64,000 nucleotides of DNA from Alphaproteobacteria bacterium. Lineage in GTDB: Bacteria; Pseudomonadota; Alphaproteobacteria; Rs-D84. Positions 1 to 8,037 of the stretch are shown here, piece after piece. Position numbers and translations under genes: made by a program. Under the pieces are notes generated by a model that made no database searches, had not been told where the DNA came from, and worked only from the letters and a program-made list of their open reading frames with translations. The stretch is from positions 1 through 64,000 of the forward strand of contig JAFXVM010000004.1 in NCBI GenBank assembly GCA_017524525.1, in the 5' to 3' direction. Numbering within the stretch: position 1 is the first letter of the stretch; the number at the start of each line of letters is the position of its first letter.

Positions 1-435
1 ATGATGGTCAACGGGCGCATTTCGGAAAAAAGTGTCAAGCGTTACAAGTACATGTTTTCGATTCTTCGCGACATGATTGGAACCGTCAAACTTTTTGCAA
101 TGGCCTCGCCCGTCGACGCCGGCTATATCAAAGAGCTTGGCGCGCCCGAAGAACTTATAACCGTCACGGGCAACACCAAGTTTGACCAGACTTACACCGA
201 CGTGACGAACGAACAACGCGAAAAAATTTTGGCGGGTGGTTGGTATATGGAGGCACCGTCATGGGCACCAGGATCGCGTCGGTTGGTTTATTATGAAACA
301 GAAAAATCTTTTGATGGTATGGATAGAACCAGTCATTTGCGTAGTGTTGATATTACTGGGCAAAACCTGTATGATATTGAATTGCCAGATGGTGTGAACG
401 GTGTAGAACCCAGTTGGTCGCCGAAGTTGCAGTAA
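1..435 (+). CDS. Chimeric ORF: KdtA segment joined to TolB C-terminus (left-truncated)
   Basis: Residues 1 to about 76 match the middle of 3-deoxy-D-manno-octulosonate (Kdo) transferase KdtA/WaaA: NGRISEKSVKRYK corresponds to the N-A-R-x-S family motif, and VTGNTKFD to its GN-x-K-[FY]-D motif. From about residue 79 (GGWYMEAPSWAPGSR, SVDITGQNLYDI, GVEPSWSP) the frame reads as the last beta-propeller blades of periplasmic TolB. No known protein joins these two. The first part uses CTT for leucine and many C-ending codons, whereas the second has the TTG/GAT/GGT use of the rest of the window. I infer a deletion fusion or an assembly join near position 235. The frame may begin before the window. 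Confidence 0.6.
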   Translation: MMVNGRISEKSVKRYKYMFSILRDMIGTVKLFAMASPVDAGYIKELGAPEELITVTGNTKFDQTYTDVTNEQREKILAGGWYMEAPSWAPGSRRLVYYETEKSFDGMDRTSHLRSVDITGQNLYDIELPDGVNGVEPSWSPKLQ

Positions 436-438
436 GTT

Positions 439-858
439 ATGATGAAAAGGAAAGGAATTTTTATCGCAATTGTTTGTGCGTTTATTACGCCATCGGCAAA
501 TGCTGTGCCGGCGGTTGTAAAATATGTTGTCGATGGCGATACTTTTTCTGCGGGTGTGAAATTGCAAGATGATACGATGGTGTCTGTGCGTGTGCGACTT
601 CGCAATGTGGATACACCGGAATTGCATGGTGAATGCGTTGATGAAATTGTTGCGGCAAATGTTGCGAAAAATCGGTTGGCTGAATTATTACCTGTGGACA
701 GTGTTGTTGAACTTGAAAATATCAAAGACGATAAATACCTTGGGCGAATTGATGCAAATGTTCGTGATTCACGCGGTCGTGATATTGGTCGTGTTTTAAT
801 TCGCGAAGGGTTGGGACGGGCTTATAGTGGTGGCAAAAGAAAGACTTGGTGTAAATAA
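439..858 (+). CDS. Secreted thermonuclease-like (SNase) protein
   Basis: The protein has 139 residues with a signal peptide over the first ~22 (MMKRKGIFIAIVCAFITPSANA), then one staphylococcal-nuclease OB-fold domain. Visible landmarks are VVDGDTF at the calcium-binding strand, VRLRNVDTPEL containing the first catalytic arginine region, DKYLGRIDANV, and GLGRAYSGGKRKTWC at the end. The family cleaves DNA or RNA in the periplasm or outside the cell. It starts 4 nt after the chimeric ORF; ATG codons at 439 and 442 are both possible. The stop codon lies at the foot of the structured element at 857-955. Confidence 0.85.
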   Translation: MMKRKGIFIAIVCAFITPSANAVPAVVKYVVDGDTFSAGVKLQDDTMVSVRVRLRNVDTPELHGECVDEIVAANVAKNRLAELLPVDSVVELENIKDDKYLGRIDANVRDSRGRDIGRVLIREGLGRAYSGGKRKTWCK

Positions 859-955
859 AAAATATAACAGGTATATGCTTGTTGTTTGTTCGTTTATGTA
901 ACGTCATGTACACTGCACTCACAAACAACGGCGCATCTACTCTGTTATATTTTTT
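857..955 (+). repeat. Stop-codon-associated structured element, copy 1
   Basis: The outer stem is 14 perfect base pairs (857-870 with 942-955). The inner stem pairs 881-889 with 921-929 and continues with two more pairs after a 2-nt internal mismatch. It encloses a 23-nt loop at 894-916 that starts TTATGTA and ends TACACTGC. The loop matches the 22-nt loops of the elements at 18254-18353 and 43159-43261, while the stem sequences are unrelated to theirs. It begins inside the stop codon of the nuclease gene. There is no long T-run typical of an intrinsic terminator apart from the T-rich outer arm. Confidence 0.75.
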
Positions 956-957
956 AT

Positions 958-993
958 TTCAAAGTGCAAAGTTCAAAGTGCAAAGTTCAATTA
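958..993 (+). repeat. Left end of IVS-like cassette (CAAAGTTCAAAGTG iterons)
   Basis: This is a tandem of short CAAAGT(G/T)-type iterons ending in GTTCAATTAA. It is the approximate inverted repeat of 1365-1400, and together they bracket the four-helix-bundle gene. The stop codon of that gene lies inside this repeat. A related solo copy occurs at 14808-14836. Confidence 0.7.
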
Positions 994-1355
994 ATGCTAT
1001 CAATTTTATTTTGCAGTGTTTGTGTTGTTTTTGTTAATATTTTCGCAATTTCTTTGCAGTCTGTAGAGATACTTGTGTGGCTTTTTGTGTCAATGAATTT
1101 TGCCTCTTTTAATAAATCTAACCAATATAAAGTTTCTTCTGCTTCTTTTAATGCAATATATACCTTTGACAGAAAATCTTTTTCGCTTATTGCGCAAACA
1201 GATTCCGCTATATTTGCACCTATACTTGTGCCGCTGCGCAAAACTTGTTTTGATAAAACAAATTCTTTTTTATCGTTTATTAGGTATTGATACAGATGCA
1301 CAATTCTTAATGCAAATTTTTTACTTTTTTCCTTTGCGATATTATTTTTTATCAT
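987..1355 (-). CDS. Four-helix bundle protein (S23 / 23S rRNA intervening-sequence family)
   Basis: The 122-residue, entirely helical protein has the family hallmarks: LRSGTSIGANIAES after helix 1, then KVYIALKEAEETLYWLDLL. Homologues are encoded in 23S rRNA intervening sequences and, more widely, as stand-alone cassettes; a related fold is Avd of diversity-generating retroelements, which binds nucleic acid. No rRNA is nearby, so this is the stand-alone form. Inverted iteron repeats at 958-993 and 1365-1400 bracket the gene almost exactly. It runs on the strand opposite to the nuclease gene and is separated from it by the structured element. Confidence 0.85.
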   Translation of the reverse strand: MIKNNIAKEKSKKFALRIVHLYQYLINDKKEFVLSKQVLRSGTSIGANIAESVCAISEKDFLSKVYIALKEAEETLYWLDLLKEAKFIDTKSHTSISTDCKEIAKILTKTTQTLQNKIDSIN

Positions 1356-1364
1356 ATTATAGCC

Positions 1365-1400
1365 TTAATTGAACTCTGCACTTTGCACTTTGACCTTTGG
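1365..1400 (-). repeat. Right end of IVS-like cassette
   Basis: In reverse complement this reads as the same iteron series ending GTTCAATTAA as 958-993, with a few mismatches. It lies 9 bp upstream of the four-helix gene start, so the likely mobile unit is 958-1400. Confidence 0.65.
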
Positions 1401-1402
1401 AT

Positions 1403-2110
1403 TTATGCGCTGTGGCGATTAATTGCATTTGCAATTTCTTCCAAATTTGCGGTTGATGGCAACAAATTTTCAAAATACACATTTGCAGTGCCCGGTTTTA
1501 TTAATCCGCGTTTTGGCCAATATAATCCAGTATCAACGCCGATCGGTAAAATTGGTAATTTTAATTCATGTGCCAAATATAGTAATCCGCGTCGTAATGC
1601 CGGGCGAACACCCGGTTTTACACGTGTCCCTTCGGGGAATATAACTAAATTTTGTCCGTTCATTATTTTGTTGGCAACGCGTTCGCTTAATTTTCTCATG
1701 TTGGTTTGTCCGCGTTTACGATTTACGGGTAATAATCCAATCCGGAAAAATGCCCAACCGTATACAGGTATCCAAATCAATTCGCGTTTCACAATGAAAA
1801 ATGAATTTGGAATGTTTAATACCAAGATTGCAACTTCTAAGATTGACATGTGTTTAGAGGCAATAATCGCCTTGCCATCAAGTCGAACATTTGCGTCTGG
1901 CTTTGTTGGAATTCCGTTTTCTTCCCGCGGGGGATAGTGAATTTGATATTTTATACCGCCGATTTTGTTTGCCAAATATAATACACCACGTGTTTCAGCC
2001 AATACAGCCATGCGGCAAATTTTCTTTGATATTAAACTTAAAAATAAAAACGGAGTCCATACAATGAAATAAAGCCCCAGTGTTGTTTTAAAAATAATTG
2101 TCCTTAACAT
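1403..2110 (-). CDS. plsC: 1-acyl-sn-glycerol-3-phosphate acyltransferase
   Basis: The 235-residue acyltransferase has an N-terminal hydrophobic segment. It makes phosphatidic acid from lysophosphatidic acid at the inner membrane. Motif I is KHMSILE, an H-x4-E form instead of H-x4-D, which is also seen in other alphaproteobacterial members (KHQSAWET). Motif II is VNRKRG and motif III is the phosphate-binding IFPEGTR. It ends the run ftsE-ftsX-elyC-plsC on the minus strand, with 4 nt between it and the elyC-like gene and a GGATAGG ribosome site before the ATG. Co-transcription with the division genes is likely. Confidence 0.9.
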   Translation of the reverse strand: MLRTIIFKTTLGLYFIVWTPFLFLSLISKKICRMAVLAETRGVLYLANKIGGIKYQIHYPPREENGIPTKPDANVRLDGKAIIASKHMSILEVAILVLNIPNSFFIVKRELIWIPVYGWAFFRIGLLPVNRKRGQTNMRKLSERVANKIMNGQNLVIFPEGTRVKPGVRPALRRGLLYLAHELKLPILPIGVDTGLYWPKRGLIKPGTANVYFENLLPSTANLEEIANAINRHSA

Positions 2111-2114
2111 TTAC

Positions 2115-2624
2115 CTATCCTTCTTTGATACCAAAAAGTGTGACCAAGTATTTTACATATTCAACGGTCCAACGTTGAAGTCGCATTGATGCCGGCATAC
2201 CAATCAATGGTGCCGAACATGTGACAATTTGAACACGTGGAATTTCATGATGAATTAAATGAACAGATCGCTTCATATGTTCTTCGGTTGTGACAACAAC
2301 AATTCTGTTCATGTGTTTTTGTTTAACAATATCCTTTATCGCCAATGCATTTTGGTATGTTGATTTGGATTTTGTTTCCATTTTTACCTTTGTATTTTTT
2401 GTGTCGAATTTATGACCGCCGACACCAATTATATGAATTTGTGCAAATGGATATTGTTTCGTTTGTTGCATCGCAAATGGAACACGACGTTCATCCCCAG
2501 TTAAAACGAAAATGTTATCATCTGGTAAAATTGGACCACACCCCATTGGTGATGTTAGTTTATATATCATACCGCCCAGCACAAATAACCCCAATATCAA
2601 AAAAGATGGTGTAAATATTTTCAT
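2115..2624 (-). CDS. ElyC/SanA/YdcF-family (DUF218) membrane-anchored protein
   Basis: The 169-residue protein has a single N-terminal membrane anchor (FLILGLFVLGGMIYKL) and then a DUF218 domain. Visible family landmarks are DDNIFVLTGDERR at the first strand, IHIIGVGG, the KSKSTYQNALAIKDIV helix with the conserved T-x-x-N-A, and IVVVTTEEHMKRS near the end. Members influence envelope integrity and peptidoglycan or lipid-carrier metabolism, but the reaction is unknown. Placement between ftsX and plsC is the usual alphaproteobacterial arrangement. The domain is short for the family. Confidence 0.8.
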   Translation of the reverse strand: MKIFTPSFLILGLFVLGGMIYKLTSPMGCGPILPDDNIFVLTGDERRVPFAMQQTKQYPFAQIHIIGVGGHKFDTKNTKVKMETKSKSTYQNALAIKDIVKQKHMNRIVVVTTEEHMKRSVHLIHHEIPRVQIVTCSAPLIGMPASMRLQRWTVEYVKYLVTLFGIKEG

Positions 2625-2627
2625 TTT

Positions 2628-3467
2628 TTAACTGTTTTTTAAAATTTTTTTGGTTGTGTGTTTTGTTATGTATGTCGCAAATACTGTGATTGCGATTGGC
2701 AATAATATAAGTAATATCCATCCAAATGTGTTCAATCCAATCATCGCCATTAATCCAACGCGAGTGCTGTGGGCGGCGGCACTGATTAAAAGCAAAAATG
2801 GTACGGCCAATATAAAACCATAAATTGTTGCGCGTGTACAAATGCGGGCAACAATTATTTGCATTTGATTTGCAACAAAAGAATCACTGGCCCCGATTTG
2901 GTTTAAAATTTCCAATTCGCGTTTGTGCAATATTGCCGTATTATGTGCGATGTATGTTATACATATTGTAATAGATCCCAATGCAACCGCCAATACCAAT
3001 GCAGAAATTGCAATTAAATACCAACCGGCACGAATTGGCGTGCTTAATGCCGCCCTGTGTGTTAAAAATTTTGAGTATGGTGTTATTTGGGTTTGAACAG
3101 ATTTTAAATCGTTGTGGGTTGCAAATTTAACCTCCCACATTTGGGGTAAATATTTTTGCAATGCAGTCCCCCCAGATACCCATGGCGACATTAAATTGTT
3201 CATTTGTGATGCGGAAATTTCGTTTGCGGATTTTATAATATTCTTATTTTTTGCCAAAATATCACGAATTTTTTGAACATCGTTTGAATCGGTGGTTTGG
3301 ATTGTTGCGTATAAATCCCATGATGTGTTCATACGAATCGCACCGGTACCAATCATCAATGCAATACCCAATGTTAAAACAGATAAAAATGTCAACACTG
3401 ACATAATCGCAGTCATAAATGTGCTTTGTTCTTTGATTAGTGAAAAAACAACCGGTTTCTGTTTCAT
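2628..3467 (-). CDS. ftsX: Cell division ABC-transporter-like permease FtsX
   Basis: The 279-residue protein has four membrane segments: residues ~18-40, then three in the C-terminal half (WYLIAISALVLAVALGSITICITYI, IYGFILAVPFLLLISAAA, TFGWILLILLPIAITVFATYI), with an extracytoplasmic domain at ~45-150. FtsEX couples ATP hydrolysis in the cytoplasm to activation of septal peptidoglycan hydrolases. Its ATG overlaps the ftsE stop codon (TAATG), which implies translational coupling. The sequence is divergent, as is common for alphaproteobacterial FtsX, but topology and position are decisive. Confidence 0.88.
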   Translation of the reverse strand: MKQKPVVFSLIKEQSTFMTAIMSVLTFLSVLTLGIALMIGTGAIRMNTSWDLYATIQTTDSNDVQKIRDILAKNKNIIKSANEISASQMNNLMSPWVSGGTALQKYLPQMWEVKFATHNDLKSVQTQITPYSKFLTHRAALSTPIRAGWYLIAISALVLAVALGSITICITYIAHNTAILHKRELEILNQIGASDSFVANQMQIIVARICTRATIYGFILAVPFLLLISAAAHSTRVGLMAMIGLNTFGWILLILLPIAITVFATYITKHTTKKILKNS

Positions 3468-4258
3468 TATAAGTTTCCAATATCGTCAAATTGTTTTGAT
3501 AGTTCGTTAAAGTAATTTTTTGGCGCGGGACCCTTCCATAATTTTTTTTGCTGTGTCGTGTCGGTTGTCCCAGATGATTTTGTCACAAAACTTACATGAT
3601 GATTTTCAACATGAATCACCGGAAATTTATATGTTTCAATCAATCGCCGATTATGTGTTGCCAATATGATGGTTGTGCCAAACATTTTGTTCATTTGTAT
3701 AAATAAATCCATTAAACGCGATGTGTTATCATCGTCCAAATTGCCAGTCGGTTCGTCCGCCAACAAAACAGACGGTTGAACAATAATGGCGCGTGCGACC
3801 GATACACGTTGCTGTTGTCCCCCGCTTAGTGCCAAGGGGTTTTCATTTGCGTATTTGCCAAGTCCAACCCAATCCAATACCTTTGGCACAAGGGCGCGAA
3901 TCTTGTTTTCCGCCATACCGCGAACACGCAATGGTAATGCAACATTGTCAAACACAGATAAATGCGATAATAATGAATATTCTTGGAATACAATTGCCAT
4001 TTTTTTGCGTAAAGCCGTAATATCATCGCGGGACATGTCGTTTGTGATTTTTCCAAATAATTTTATTTGACCAGTGCGCGGTTTATGCAATTGGTAAATC
4101 AAGCGCAACAATGTCGTTTTCCCAGCCCCAGATGCCCCGGTTAGAAAATAAATTGCACCACCGGTTATATTAAATGATACATCGGTTAAAACATCGGCGC
4201 CATTATCATAAGATGCCGATACATTTGTTAAAGATATAGTTGATGCTTTTTCTTCCAT
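3467..4258 (-). CDS. ftsE: Cell division ATP-binding protein FtsE
   Basis: This ABC ATPase has Walker A GASGAGKTT, Q-loop VFQEYSLL, signature LSGGQQQRVSVARAI, Walker B VLLADEPTGNLDD and switch ATHNRR. It pairs with FtsX just downstream. The frame stays open to a TTG at 4297, but I choose the ATG at 4258 (MEEKASTISLTNVSASYDN) because FtsE proteins start just before this strand and no ribosome site precedes the TTG. About 45 residues beyond the ABC core at the C-terminus (ending LSKQFDDIGNL) are unusual and may contact FtsX or FtsZ. Confidence 0.9.
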   Translation of the reverse strand: MEEKASTISLTNVSASYDNGADVLTDVSFNITGGAIYFLTGASGAGKTTLLRLIYQLHKPRTGQIKLFGKITNDMSRDDITALRKKMAIVFQEYSLLSHLSVFDNVALPLRVRGMAENKIRALVPKVLDWVGLGKYANENPLALSGGQQQRVSVARAIIVQPSVLLADEPTGNLDDDNTSRLMDLFIQMNKMFGTTIILATHNRRLIETYKFPVIHVENHHVSFVTKSSGTTDTTQQKKLWKGPAPKNYFNELSKQFDDIGNL

Positions 4259-4333
4259 TTCAGGGTTAATCTTAGAAAAAAATAACAGATTGGTCAAATA
4301 TTAAAATATTTTAGAAAATGTGCTTTTTATGAT

Positions 4334-4362
4334 TTGGAAAAATACTGAAATTATGATAAAAT
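4334..4362 (+). promoter_or_regulatory. Promoter of the outer-membrane protein gene
   Basis: A TTGGAA -35 (4334-4339) lies 17 bp before TAAAAT (4357-4362). An upstream TGA gives the extended -10 TGATAAAAT form shared with other envelope genes in the window (40794, 44014, 60134). Confidence 0.55.
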
Positions 4363-4373
4363 TATAAAAAGAT

Positions 4374-5183
4374 ATGGTACAAAAAATGTTTAAAAAAACG
4401 ATTGCGTGTGCAATGTTTTTGTGCGGTTTTGCGCCGATTACGGCGTTTGCAACGATGGCGTATACACCATCGCGTCCATGTGGTTGTGTGTGTGGCGATG
4501 TGTCGTGTTGTACGCAAAATGATTATTCTGGAAACAGTCAACCTTATAATTTTCAAAGGGTGCAAAAATCGCAACCTAATGAGGTTGGGGATTGGTATGT
4601 TGCGGCAAATTTTATGATGAATTTGTGGTCTTGGGAAAATGATTATCGGTCTGATTATACCGGGGCTGATTTGTTGTTCAGCAAGGATACATATTCGTTT
4701 GAATCTGTGACTGGGTTTTCATTTGCGTTCGGTAAAAAATTTGAATCTGGGTTGCGTGGTGATATAGAATTTGGCATGTCTTCAACATTTACAGATGCCG
4801 ATGATGTCGCACAATTTTCTATGAATATAATGCATTTGACGGCCAATATATACCATGATTTTGAATCTGGAATTTACCTGGGGGCGGGAATTGGTGTTGC
4901 AAAACCAACTGTAAAAATAGAAGGTTTGTTGTTTGGTGGTAATTCAGGCGAAAACAGTGCCATATCACCAAAGGTTGGTGCCGCATTGGGTTATGCAAAA
5001 CAGGTCGCAGATAATACATTTATTGATGTTCGGTATCGGTTGTCTGTGATGAAGGGGGTTGATTTATCGCAACCTTTTATGTGGGATCAATATACGGGTG
5101 AATATGAACAACATATATTGCAGATAGAGGCAGGATTGATATTGGAAAATTCTGTGTCTGTGGGATTACGGTACAGTTTTTAA
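4374..5183 (+). CDS. Outer-membrane beta-barrel protein
   Basis: The 269-residue protein has a signal peptide ending near PITAFA, a short Cys-containing stretch (PSRPCGCVCGDVSCCTQ) and then alternating hydrophobic/aromatic strands typical of an 8- to 10-stranded porin-like (OMP_b-brl) barrel: GDWYVAANFMMNLW, TGFSFAFGKKFESG, GIYLGAGIGVAKP, PKVGAALGYAKQ. It ends SVSVGLRYSF, with the terminal phenylalanine needed for BAM recognition. ATGs at 4374 and 4386 are both possible. The surface-stalk gene starts 23 nt downstream in the same direction, so the two may be co-expressed. No specific function is assignable. Confidence 0.75.
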   Translation: MVQKMFKKTIACAMFLCGFAPITAFATMAYTPSRPCGCVCGDVSCCTQNDYSGNSQPYNFQRVQKSQPNEVGDWYVAANFMMNLWSWENDYRSDYTGADLLFSKDTYSFESVTGFSFAFGKKFESGLRGDIEFGMSSTFTDADDVAQFSMNIMHLTANIYHDFESGIYLGAGIGVAKPTVKIEGLLFGGNSGENSAISPKVGAALGYAKQVADNTFIDVRYRLSVMKGVDLSQPFMWDQYTGEYEQHILQIEAGLILENSVSVGLRYSF

Positions 5184-5206
5184 GGCACAGGGTATAAAAG
5201 AGAGAG

Positions 5207-7822
5207 ATGAAACGTAGAACAGGATTTTATTCGTTTATTTTAACAAGTGTGGTTTGCATGCTTGGTGTGCCTGGGTTTGCGGCTTCGTCTGTGCGTATGT
5301 TGGGCGCAAATGGAAATACAGTTGTTGGTGCAGGGGTGGACGCAACAACGGGTGCGACGGTTGATAATGGTGTAAAAACAAATGCGGTGGCAACAGGTTC
5401 AGGTTCGGTGACCGGGCGTGCATCGTCTTTGCGGTTTTCGCCAACGGTGACGACAAAAACAAATAATACAGCATCGCAATCTTATTCTGGGTTGGTGTCA
5501 AACGGTGTCCAGACTGCGGGTGGTGCAAATGTTGTGTCAAATAATTCTCCGTCTGCGCGTTTATCAATTGGTAAGTATTTGAATTTATCGCATTCAACAA
5601 AACCGGTTACGCCAACAGATGGTGGTGAAACTTCTGGGAGTGGGGCGTCAAATGCAGATGTTGACGCTTTGCGTGCAGAATTGGATGCATTGCAAAACCA
5701 GGTTGATGATTTAAAAGACGGCAAACAAAATACTTTGGTTGTGGGGTCTGGGGAATATATTGATATATCGGGGCCGGGGAACAATGTTATTTCAATCGAT
5801 ATCCAGGCGTTAAAAGCCGATTTGCAGACTGCATTAGGAACCGATAAAGATATTTTGACCGAAATTGATGCGAATTATAAATTGTGGTGGTGTTATGCCA
5901 ATGCAACCAAAACGGCATGTGCAAATACTAAACAGGAAATTGTAGATTTGGGTAAGGTTTTAGATGAATATGATTTGGCGACCAATAATGAATCATTAAG
6001 TGCCGCATTGGCGGGAAAACAAGGTATGTTGACCGAAGCGGATAACGGTTATATCGCCATAGATCAAGAGCGTGGAACAATCGGTGTCAGGTTTGAAGAT
6101 TTAAGAGATGCGTTGGGAATTTCTGGAACCAGATCAAATGAAATTCGTTATACCGAAGATGGTAAATTACAGTGGCGGTATATGGATGAATATGAACAAG
6201 ATGGTGTTACGAAAAAATGGAATACCGCGGACATCAAATCTTTGATAGATTCTAGTTTGGAAAATTATGTTCAAACACAAACTTTGTTGGATTATGTTCA
6301 ACGCAGTGAGTTGGCTGGATTACAGGGAACTTTGACGGCGGATGCAGATAAGTATGTTGAAATCGTTGATAATAAAATTGGTGTTAAATTTGAAGACCTG
6401 AAAGATGCGTTGGATATTCCAACAGAACGCGAAATAGAAATGGAAATTGATGATGACGGAAAAATAAAGTGGCGTTATGTTGGTGCGGATGTGTGGCATA
6501 AAACTAATAAGGGTATAAGTGATTTTGTGGATTTGTCTGATTATGTCAAAAGTGATGAATTGGCAGGGTTCCAAGGTGCTTTGACGGCGGATGCAAATGG
6601 TTTCGTCCAAATAAATAATAATCAAATTGGAATCAAATATACCGAATTAAAAGACAAGTTGGTCCAAGATTTAAACATACCGGCGGCGGCAGAAAAAATC
6701 GAAATGGAAATTACTGAGGATGGTAAATTGCGCTGGCGGTATATGGATGAATATGAAATTAATCCGGAAACAAATGAAAATGTTAAAAAATGGACAGTGG
6801 TAGAGCAGAGTATTGATACGCTGATTGATGGTAAATTGGCGGCGTATGTTAGTAATGACAGTTTGAGTACGACTTTGCAAAATTATATAACAAGTACTGG
6901 GTTGTCGACAACTTTGCAAGATTATGCGTTAAAGACATATGTGGATACCGAATTGGGTAAAAAACAGGTTAAATTGACACCCGATGAAAATGGATTTATT
7001 GAAATTACACCGATAACCGGTGGGGGTGAAAAAATTGGTATAAAGTTTGATGATTTGAAAACTGCATTGGGAATTGATTCTGTGCGGTCTGCGGAAATAC
7101 GCGTTGATAATGGTATATTACAATGGCGTTATATGAACGATTTTGAAATTGACCCAGAAACAGGCAACCCAAAAACAGATACAAATGGTGAAAATATAAA
7201 AACATGGACAAATGTTTATAATTTGACGGATTTGTTAAATGGTTATGTCACTGAAACAAATTTGACTGAAATTGTAAATCGTATAGATGCGGATTTGGCG
7301 GGCAAGCAAATAAAGTTGGTTCCGGCGGTTGATGGTCATATTATATTAAACGAACAAACTGGTGAAATTGCTGTTGATATGGGCGAATTATTGGAACAAT
7401 TGTCCATAGAGGCCGGTACCGCCAGACAATCGCAAATTCGTGTGTTTGACGGTAAATTGCAATGGCGTTATGTCGACGAATTTACATACGAAGACAATGG
7501 CAATAAAGTTGAAACATGGCATACATTGAATTTGGCAGAGGTTGAATTGCCTTTGTATGTGGAAAAAACTTATTTGCGTAATAATTATTATAACAAGACA
7601 TATGTTGATAATTTGGCGCGGACGATTGAAAATAATATTAATATGACTTTGGATAGGCTGGCTTTGCCGGACGGACCGGATGCGGGTTTATATATGTTAA
7701 GCGTGACCGGCAGCGGAAGTGATAAAGTTTCATCATGGACACCAATACAAATTGTTGATGGTGCGGGTGTTGTCCAAAACTTTTCTATTAATGATTCTGG
7801 TAATAGTAATAGCGGTGAATAG
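5207..7822 (+). CDS. Large exported repeat protein with GKQ...LQWRY modules
   Basis: The 871-residue protein has a signal peptide cut after VPGFA and a Ser/Thr/Gly-rich leader to about residue 140. A short coiled coil follows (DVDALRAELDALQNQVDDLKDGKQ), then about five or six modules of 100-140 residues. Each module begins GKQ or L-x-G-x-Q-G-x-LT, passes through IGVKFEDLKDALGI and ends with dGKLQWRYMDEYE plus a W-T strand. The C-terminus is YVDNLARTIENNIN followed by a Gly/Ser tail (SGNSNSGE). The layout resembles trimeric fibre or stalk proteins, but no known adhesin domain or anchor is visible. It probably acts at the cell surface; I do not recognise the family. Confidence 0.8.
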   Translation: MKRRTGFYSFILTSVVCMLGVPGFAASSVRMLGANGNTVVGAGVDATTGATVDNGVKTNAVATGSGSVTGRASSLRFSPTVTTKTNNTASQSYSGLVSNGVQTAGGANVVSNNSPSARLSIGKYLNLSHSTKPVTPTDGGETSGSGASNADVDALRAELDALQNQVDDLKDGKQNTLVVGSGEYIDISGPGNNVISIDIQALKADLQTALGTDKDILTEIDANYKLWWCYANATKTACANTKQEIVDLGKVLDEYDLATNNESLSAALAGKQGMLTEADNGYIAIDQERGTIGVRFEDLRDALGISGTRSNEIRYTEDGKLQWRYMDEYEQDGVTKKWNTADIKSLIDSSLENYVQTQTLLDYVQRSELAGLQGTLTADADKYVEIVDNKIGVKFEDLKDALDIPTEREIEMEIDDDGKIKWRYVGADVWHKTNKGISDFVDLSDYVKSDELAGFQGALTADANGFVQINNNQIGIKYTELKDKLVQDLNIPAAAEKIEMEITEDGKLRWRYMDEYEINPETNENVKKWTVVEQSIDTLIDGKLAAYVSNDSLSTTLQNYITSTGLSTTLQDYALKTYVDTELGKKQVKLTPDENGFIEITPITGGGEKIGIKFDDLKTALGIDSVRSAEIRVDNGILQWRYMNDFEIDPETGNPKTDTNGENIKTWTNVYNLTDLLNGYVTETNLTEIVNRIDADLAGKQIKLVPAVDGHIILNEQTGEIAVDMGELLEQLSIEAGTARQSQIRVFDGKLQWRYVDEFTYEDNGNKVETWHTLNLAEVELPLYVEKTYLRNNYYNKTYVDNLARTIENNINMTLDRLALPDGPDAGLYMLSVTGSGSDKVSSWTPIQIVDGAGVVQNFSINDSGNSNSGE

Positions 7823-7849
7823 TTTTTCTTTGAATTATAGGTAAAAAAA

Positions 7850-7918
7850 TATCGCCGTTGCCGGCGGTATTTTCGAATGCCCAGAAAGGAAGGAAAGGAG
7901 AAAAAGAAACGGGCATTC
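7850..7918 (+). promoter_or_regulatory. Two hairpins after the stalk gene, one with a purine-rich loop
   Basis: 7851-7857 pairs with 7862-7868 (ATCGCCG/CGGCGGT) and is followed by a short T-run, so it may be a weak terminator. Next, GAATGCCC (7875-7882) pairs with GGGCATTC (7911-7918) around a purine-only loop carrying several GGA/AAGGAG motifs that resemble ribosome-binding sites. The rest of 7823-8205 has no convincing gene. Confidence 0.45.
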
Positions 7919-8037
7919 TAAACTGATAAAATGTTCGGGGTCCAAGGTCCAGAGGAGAGAGAATGTAGGAGGGAGTCTGAATCCCTGGGCCCCTGTATTT
8001 GATTGCAGATGCAACCAAAGTCAAACGGTTTTACCCT

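Noticed and set aside
857-955. Structured elements as ordinary intrinsic terminators
   Set aside because: The stems are long and interrupted, a conserved loop is kept, and copies 2 and 3 have no T-run after the outer stem.
958-1400. A 23S rRNA fragment around the S23-type gene
   Set aside because: No rRNA-like sequence flanks the gene; it is the stand-alone cassette form.
3467-4297. TTG start for ftsE at 4297
   Set aside because: No ribosome site is present and the 13 extra residues do not resemble FtsE; the ATG at 4258 fits the family better.
7788-8024. 78-residue minus-strand frame overlapping the stalk gene end
   Set aside because: It consists of the complement of the hairpin and purine region, with no ribosome site, and overlaps a real gene.
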